Assembly (NCBI GenBank): GCA_973895155.1
Contig: OZ316894.1
Coordinates: forward strand, 26,722,001-26,786,000
Origin: Marsupella aquatica
Taxonomy: Eukaryota > Marchantiophyta
DNA length: 64,000 nt
Direction of reading: 5' to 3'
Shown here: positions 58,361 through 64,000 of the stretch, one piece after another
Numbering within the stretch: position 1 is the first letter of the stretch
Layout: every line of letters starts with the position of its first letter
The notes under the pieces: model-generated
Database searches by the model: none
What the model was told of the DNA's origin: nothing
The model's input: only the letters and a program-made list of their open reading frames with translations
Program-made: the position numbers and the translations under genes

Positions 58361-59928
58361 ATGAAACAATCATGAAAAAACGTCTTTTTTCAAAACTTCT
58401 CATAAAACTCAAAACTCAACACCGCCGCGTAGCCCACGAAGCTAGGAGTCCAATACTGAAAGCCAAAATCAAAATCAAAATTCGACGGAAAAGTTATTCA
58501 AATTTCAGTCGGGGTGAGTAAAACCTTGGGAAACTCCCCCGTTTTGACCACCTCGGAGAATAACCGAAATACCCAGTATAACCCGTCGTCGGAATCATGA
58601 TGTGATCGGTGCGCCGCGTTGCTAACTCCAGTGGCAACGTCCTCACCGAAAAAGAACCAAAAAAGTTACCATTCGGCGGACGAAATCTTTGTCGGACGGC
58701 CAAAAAACAGCTCTCTGTTTTTCGGGAATATTCCCGCATAGTACAGCAGGTCTCACAGGGGGCCGTTCCCCCTATCCAAGCGGTTAAAACGGAGGGTGGC
58801 AGGTCCCGGCACATGGGACAAACTAATGAGAGGGAAAAAAGGCTAAAAAAGGGCACTAAAGGGGGTGCTTAAGCCCCTTAAAGCCTAAAATACCCCGTAA
58901 AGGGCCGGGGGTACGAAGGGCGTATGGCCGGCGTCGGGGCGGGACGAGGGTACAGCCGCGTACAAGCGGCATAGAGCCGCAAAGGGCTGGGCATACGATG
59001 ACAGGGCGGTGCCGCGGTAGCGACCGACACAGTATGGCGGAGGGCGTACGAGCGCGCAAAAAGTGCCGGCCGGTGTTGCGCAGCTCGTCGCCGCGGCTGA
59101 AGGATGAGGGGAAAACAAGGTGCGGGGGGGGGGGTCGGGCGTACAAGGGGAAACGATGGGGGACCAAGGGCCGGGAGGGTGTGTATACACACCAAAAGTG
59201 GCCCTAACCTAAGCCAAGATTTGACTTTAAAACAAAAAAGCCGTTTACACACCTTGAACGCCGCTGCTTCTCACGAGTAAAGTGAACGCCGTCGACAGGA
59301 AATGTTGCCGAATTGCACCAGCACAGTCTGCAGCTCCAGCAGAGAAAAAAATTTCCACTGCGTCACACTCACTCCGCGTCAGGTGCCAATCCCGGACTCA
59401 AAACGACCGCTTCGCCGCGATCAAACCGTTGAGCCGTAGCACTTCGCGTTTCTTCCACCGAGTCGGACGTCACGAAGAGAAACCCGGTTCAGATGAGAAC
59501 AAGCTCCATAGCTTGTGAAAAAACCTGAACGCCTCCGTCACTCGTCACGTCGCACTCGGTAACAACTCGGCAACAATCCAGCTACCAAAACGACCAGCTT
59601 GCTTCAACCTTCAACTTGAGCTACAACATGCGATGCCTCCCGCACCGCACAGCTCACACTGTTGAAAACACAAACTCTGGTCTCTCCCCCGAAAAACCGT
59701 CGAACACGAATAAAACCCTGAACGACGCAGACTTTGATTCCTCCGCACCACGGATACCGATCAGCGAGTTCTAACCACCGTTAGAAAGCCCTCTCACTAA
59801 CCTATCCGCTCAGCCACACACATTCAAGTTTCATGCGACGAAACTCCGAATGTGCCATCGACAATAAACGCTGGAAAAACACGTCACGAAAAAACCTCGT
59901 CACCTCCAAGGCATGCTCTGATACCACT
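58361..59928 (-). other. Long 5' leader of the copia element
   Basis: Between the primer-binding site and gag lie 1568 bp, far more than the short leaders of well-known plant copia elements such as Tnt1. The middle part (about 58880-59180 on the plus strand) is strongly GC- and CpG-rich, with recurring GCGTACGA/GCATACGA-type motifs and a G10 run near 59124. Open frames in it are low-complexity and I do not call them genes. It could carry packaging or translation signals, or captured host DNA. Confidence 0.7.
59915..59926 (-). promoter_or_regulatory. Primer-binding site, initiator tRNA-Met type
   Basis: Two bases inside the 5' LTR the minus strand reads TGGTATCAGAGC, the standard plant copia site complementary to the 3' end of initiator tRNA-Met. 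Confidence 0.93.
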
Positions 59929-60272
59929 TGTTGAGCATAGACGACATTCGTAACGGCAAGCCCATGAACCATCCAACGCACAAGAGTCGACACAGAGAGA
60001 TACGTGGTTCACCTCCACATGAGGCTACGTCCACGGGAACATACAAGAGCTTTACTGCACTCTAGGCCGACCGGCCATACCAAGCATCCACAGCACAAGC
60101 TCTTCCTATCTCTCAACTAGCTCCATAACAATGAGCCTTTGTTCCACCAGGGTCTGGCATCAGCCCTGGCTATATACACAACAGCACTACCGCTAACATT
60201 AGCTAAGTCCTAACCCGAGTTAGACTAACTATGGTTAGCTCATGAGTCACAAGACTAGAGCAATATCTAACA
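59929..60272 (-). repeat. 5' LTR of the copia element
   Basis: 344 bp, TG..CA ends; it should contain the element's promoter. It is followed on the right by the target duplication TCTTG. Confidence 0.96.
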
Positions 60273-60277
60273 TCTTG

Positions 60278-62234
60278 TAGCCCATGTCACTGCAGTTGCA
60301 TGGATGATTTTGAGTGAAAAATGAGATGGGAAGTGGATGTTAGGCCCTTCCAAAATCCACTAAATTCTAGTTGGTAGTTGGCAATTACCCGACGTTCTTC
60401 GATGGGATTTGGTGACGGAATTGCTTGTCAATTTGTGGTATAACGTCTACTTTCTAAAGTCCATAATGTTGACAGATTTTATGGCTTGTTGTTGACTTAG
60501 TAGGGGACTTAAAACAAACTTGTTTAGACCCTACCCTGGCCTTGGAGACAAGGGGTAACCCAAGGCCAAAACCTGGTTGGTTGGTGGCATAGTTTTGGGA
60601 CGAAAACCACTTGGGGGGGGGGCCTCAAGAAAAATTATTGTATGTGTGTGAGGGGCTCAAGACCTGCTCACCCACCCCCACTTGAATATTCCCTTTTGCC
60701 TATTTTATGACTTTGTGTTTACCTTGATCATTTTCATTTCGACCTTTTTACTTCTTTTTTTTCTAGATATTGTATCCCTGTTGTGCCCTTTACTTTGTTA
60801 TCTTTCTCTTAATTTTTTTCCCCCTTTTAGTGCCCTTTAGCTCCGTGTTACCTTGAAAGGAGTGGGGCCAAGTTTGAAAGGGTTGGTGTGAAGAGGTGGC
60901 AAGGAGGAAGAATCCAGAGTAGGGTTGGATACCCTCGGAAGGCTCTAGGAAAGGGGCAGCCAGGGCAAAGGGGCAGCCAGGGCAAAGGGTGCTCAAGAGG
61001 GCCCGAAAGCTCCCTCGAAAGCGAAAGGATCAAAAATGGGGTGCGTGTCGGCCAGTCCCGGCCTCAGGGGTACAAGTGTACTGGGGCAGGGGCCCGAGCC
61101 TGAGGCAAGGTACGCTGGTACAGGGGAGGCAAAGGGTCTCCCGCAAGGGGACCCCCATGAGGCTGCAGATATGTTCATGGGAGGAGGGCCAGCCCGAGGT
61201 GGCAGGCTCCCAAGCCCAAGGCCAAGGTTGTGACAGGTCCCCGGTACAAGGTACCAGGCGTGTGCCAAGGTGCGTCAGGCCCTGAGTTCTTTACACGTGA
61301 TCCAAAATTGATGCTAGCCCTCCACGACTACAGAGCTCTCCACACCTCAGGATCTCTACAGTAGTGTTGGATGCTTAGAACTTAAATTTTAACAAGCACT
61401 TTAACAAAACCAAAGAAAACAAGATTTTGAAAACTGACAACAATTAGAGTTATTCTTGCTTTCTGATCAAGTTAACGGTATATTAATGTTACTCACACAT
61501 AATTTAGGCGCACTTTTAATCAATAGATTGATTAACATTTATTCTTGCATAATACCCTGTTTAGGTTTTACCCTGTTTCTCACCCCCAAGTACTTAAATT
61601 TATGAGTTAAACTAACTTGTCGAGTAATTTGTAATAAAGTCGGGACCAGTCACCCATAATAATAGTGTGTCGAAAAGTTTTGGAGAAAGTTTTGGAAGTT
61701 GAAATGTGCCCAATCTTTTTGGAAGAATTAATAGCCTTGTGTAAGTGTGCCCAATCTCTTTGCCTTTGGTACCCCTCAATCTTTGGTACCCCTCAATCTT
61801 GCATTTGACCCCTCCCCTCTACATGATTCAAAAAGTTGGAGACTTTCAGCGGCAAGACAGTCGTTGCCTTTGATGCATCGCTTTCTGAACGATTGGGAGA
61901 GCCATCCAGAGGTCCATTGGTCACCGGTGTGTATGGACGCACTTCTAGCTTCCATTTCCCCCTCTTCACTTCCGCCATTGAGTTTATGCCCTCCATGTTT
62001 GTCAGTGAAATCGGATTCTCCTCTTGAATGTAATTGACTAGTCAACATTCATTGGTTTGGTAAGGTGCATGCTAATGGGGCTTCCAAGAATTGCAAAATG
62101 AATCTAAATCCTGCATGGGTGACAGGTGGTGACTCCATGATCGGCACATTCGTTGCCTGTGCCTCATGATTTGTACTTGACTTTGGAATTGACGCAGCTT
62201 TGTGCGAAAGCGATTCGTTTTGCCGGTCTGCCTC
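60278..62234. other. Intergenic DNA with small duplications
   Basis: GGCAGCCAGGGCAAAGGG is doubled near 60955-60990, and TTTGGTACCCCTCAATC is doubled near 61765-61800. No gene is recognised. Confidence 0.35.
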
Positions 62235-62741
62235 CCTAGCAATTTCCAGTCTTGCTAGCAAGATTTCCTGTTTGCTCACATCATACAATACCTCGCCGGT
62301 TAAGTTTTGACTGCCGAGTATTGAGGAAAACAGCTATCAGATTGGCATGCAAATTCAAACCAAAAAAGAAGAGATATAGATTAATCTCTCTCAAGACCTT
62401 CTCCAAGATGAATCTATTTTCTTGAAGTAGGCATGGGCCCAGCAGAAGCAACAGAACATGCTAATCCATTATTCCTAACGAATTCTGCTTCCTCCTGCAT
62501 ACACGTGCACTGTCTACGAGCTTTCGGATTTCAATCATACCATCAACGGAGCAAATTTTCTCCTGCAAATAAAGTCCACTTTCCTGCCTTGTCCGATAAT
62601 CCTTGAGGAAAGCAATACACAGAGCATCATTCCCATTCTCGCGTAAATTGAGAACTTACGCCTTCATTAAACGCGGAGTAGTTAGCAGCTTTTGAGCACG
62701 TTTCACGACCTTATCTTGCAAATCTGCGAAGCTTAGAATAC

Positions 62742-63159
62742 TTGAGTCGCAGATGGAACTTCATATCCTTCTTGGTTGAATCCAGACTGTCAACTCGCTT
62801 TGAAGCAGAAGAACATGGCCCCCTTACTAGAATTGGAATGTCTAATCTTCAACCTACATCATCAAGTTGTATCAGATCTGGAATCTGGGAGCGAAAGGCT
62901 TCTTCTGCAAAGTCAGTGAACTATGGAACTGATTGCTTAAAGTTCTGTGCTGGTGGCGGTTGCCATCGGCGAATTTTATCGTCATTCGCTTGATTTTACC
63001 GTCTCCTGGCAGCAACGTGAGGTCCCTTCCAGTACCATGTTCACGGCAAGGCAGCTACTGTATGCAAACCCTTCTTCTAATCTACAGACCAAATTTGACG
63101 AAGATATCCAAAGAACTTTCTACATATCTCGCGAAGAGCTTGATTTCACGCATCTATGA
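62742..63159 (+). pseudogene. Right-arm counterpart of the unidentified convergent coding remnant
   Basis: It carries FEAEEHGPLTRI, LQPTSSSCIRSG and, in another frame, LVAVAIGEFYRHSLDFTVSW running to QLLYANPSSNLQTK and LDFTHL. The second part, open here from about 62945 to the stop at 63159, is cut by a stop in the left arm. The family is unknown. An intron near 62935 could join the parts but I could not settle its borders. Confidence 0.35.
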
Positions 63160-63369
63160 TTTCGACTCTCAAAACTAAACTCGCATAACATTTTTCTTAG
63201 ATGAAATGGTCTTTGAGCCAGAGAGAGGGATGGTTACAACCCAAATTGCAGAATTCCGAAGACAATGTTACAGAATTGCAGCAACGAAAACCTGATTGTA
63301 TGTGCGCTGCCAGTGGGTACTGCTTTATAGTCACTTTCCAGCCAGCCCAGCACAGTTTTCAATCTGGGT

Positions 63370-64000
63370 TCACCAGTAATCACCACAAGAGCACATTCCA
63401 TCTTTGAAATGGTGGAACCTATTTGCATCCCTCGCAATAATCTCGCGTCCGGTCACCTTAGAGATATACTTGGATGCTGAGTGGCAATCTGAACACACCC
63501 GAAGGTTCTTACTTACACGAATTGGTTCTCCCCAAGGTAGGTGCATAAGTCCGTACACAATCGCCAGCTTCTCACTATGAGAGCAAAGAGCTAGCTCTTT
63601 ATCCTCCTCATTCATATCATGCAACACAAGCCGGGTATCCGGAATGTAGCCTTCAGCCTTAAGTTTTTCACTCAATTTATTCAGCTCGGTATATATCGCC
63701 TTCGCTTCTGGGTGAGATGTATCCCCCACAACAAATTCATGGATCTTGTTATCAACTTCAATCCAGCTACGCCCTGGCTCCTTCCAAACACCTCTCTTTT
63801 GCATCATAGTGCGCACAGATGACACCTTCTCCCACTTCCCAGCTGCAGCATAGATATTGGAGAGCAGCACATACGTAGAGGCCTTACCGGGTTCCAACTT
63901 GAAAAGCTCGTTAGCAGCCAGTTCGCCCAGCTCCACGTTACCGTAAGTTCTACAAGCTCCAAGCAAGGCCGTCCAAGTCACATCATTTGGTTCGATCGGC
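63370..64000 (-). CDS. Second PPR-DYW gene, C-terminal part (5' end outside window)
   Basis: An open minus-strand frame enters at the window edge (PIEPNDVTWTALLGA) and runs 209 codons to a stop at 63370. It covers the E1 and E2 motifs and a complete DYW domain: PGRSWIEVDNKIHEF, CSHSEKLAI with the catalytic HSE, CSDCHSASKYIS and a CSCGDYW end. Protein similarity to the gene at 45979-49476 is very high, with scattered substitutions (for example MMQKRGVWKEP against MMHERGVRKEP). All catalytic and zinc residues remain, so it may encode a second working editing factor; its PPR tract is not in view. Confidence 0.9.
   Translation of the reverse strand, partial: PIEPNDVTWTALLGACRTYGNVELGELAANELFKLEPGKASTYVLLSNIYAAAGKWEKVSSVRTMMQKRGVWKEPGRSWIEVDNKIHEFVVGDTSHPEAKAIYTELNKLSEKLKAEGYIPDTRLVLHDMNEEDKELALCSHSEKLAIVYGLMHLPWGEPIRVSKNLRVCSDCHSASKYISKVTGREIIARDANRFHHFKDGMCSCGDYW

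Larger units (their letters stand above)
53535..60272 (-). mobile_element. Near-intact Ty1/copia retrotransposon, 6738 bp
   Basis: Two 344-bp LTRs (53535-53878 and 59929-60272) start TGTTGAGCATAG and end TATCTAACA. The 5-bp target duplication TCTTG is perfect (53530-53534 and 60273-60277). The element is read on the minus strand, so the right LTR is the 5' LTR. It contains the primer-binding site, a long leader, gag, pol and the polypurine tract in proper order. The LTRs differ at four sites (about 1.2%), two of them CpG-type, so insertion is recent. The only visible coding lesion is a TGA between gag and pol. Confidence 0.96.
62235..64000 (-). repeat. Right arm of the inverted duplication (continues beyond the window)
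   Basis: Reverse complement matches 48846-50732. It includes the 3' end of a second PPR-DYW gene and the flanking conserved segments. Small indels and many substitutions distinguish the arms, so this is not an assembly echo. Confidence 0.88.

Noticed and set aside
58494-59252. Open frames of 100-124 codons in the copia leader
   Set aside because: Composition follows the GC-rich, low-complexity DNA; there is no motif and all lie in an untranslated leader.

Overview
This window is nuclear DNA of a land plant. It holds intron-bearing genes for chloroplast proteins (a thylakoid-lumen PsbP-domain protein with a twin-arginine signal, and a BASS-type envelope transporter). It also holds a plant-specific MIP1-zipper/DUF547 gene, PPR-DYW RNA-editing factors and Ty1/copia and Ty3/gypsy retrotransposons. 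The gene style (long intronless PPR-DYW genes, several hundred bp to 3 kb introns, heavy transposon load) would suit a seed-free plant such as a moss, lycophyte or fern, but the sequence alone does not fix the species.

Layout. 1-2400 (minus): six exons of a PsbP-domain gene whose 3' end leaves the window; a 159-bp Mutator-type MITE sits in its third intron. 3.5-7.9 kb: LTR-like direct repeats, a 5'-truncated gypsy polyprotein ending in a PHD finger, and a broken zinc-finger gene. 8-19 kb: repeat-rich DNA with tandem arrays, a 287-bp hAT-type MITE, an RPS10 remnant and a 446-bp solo-LTR-like repeat. 19.3-21.6 kb (minus): a complete five-exon BASS transporter gene. 22-30.5 kb: tandem repeats and a tRNA-derived SINE fragment. 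30.6-38.7 kb (plus): a MIP1/DUF547 gene with a 3.06-kb last intron. 38.7-45.9 kb: a minisatellite and a chaperonin-60 remnant. 46-49.5 kb (plus): a 1165-aa PPR-DYW protein with an internal 303-bp repeat array. 52-53.3 kb: a Harbinger/ALP1 remnant and the second 446-bp repeat, itself broken by the second MITE. 53.5-60.3 kb: a nearly intact copia element with 344-bp LTRs and a perfect target-site duplication. 62.2-64 kb: an inverted copy of the PPR gene 3' end and its flank.

The host genes do not form an operon or cluster. Three (PsbP-domain, BASS, PPR-DYW) probably serve organelles. Exon boundaries were read by hand from splice consensus, phase and family homology recalled from general knowledge; no search was run. 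The most unusual observations are the PHD finger on the gypsy integrase, the in-gene expansion of PPR triplets with a nearby inverted partial copy, and two same-length MITEs with perfect 8-bp target duplications, one nested in another repeat.
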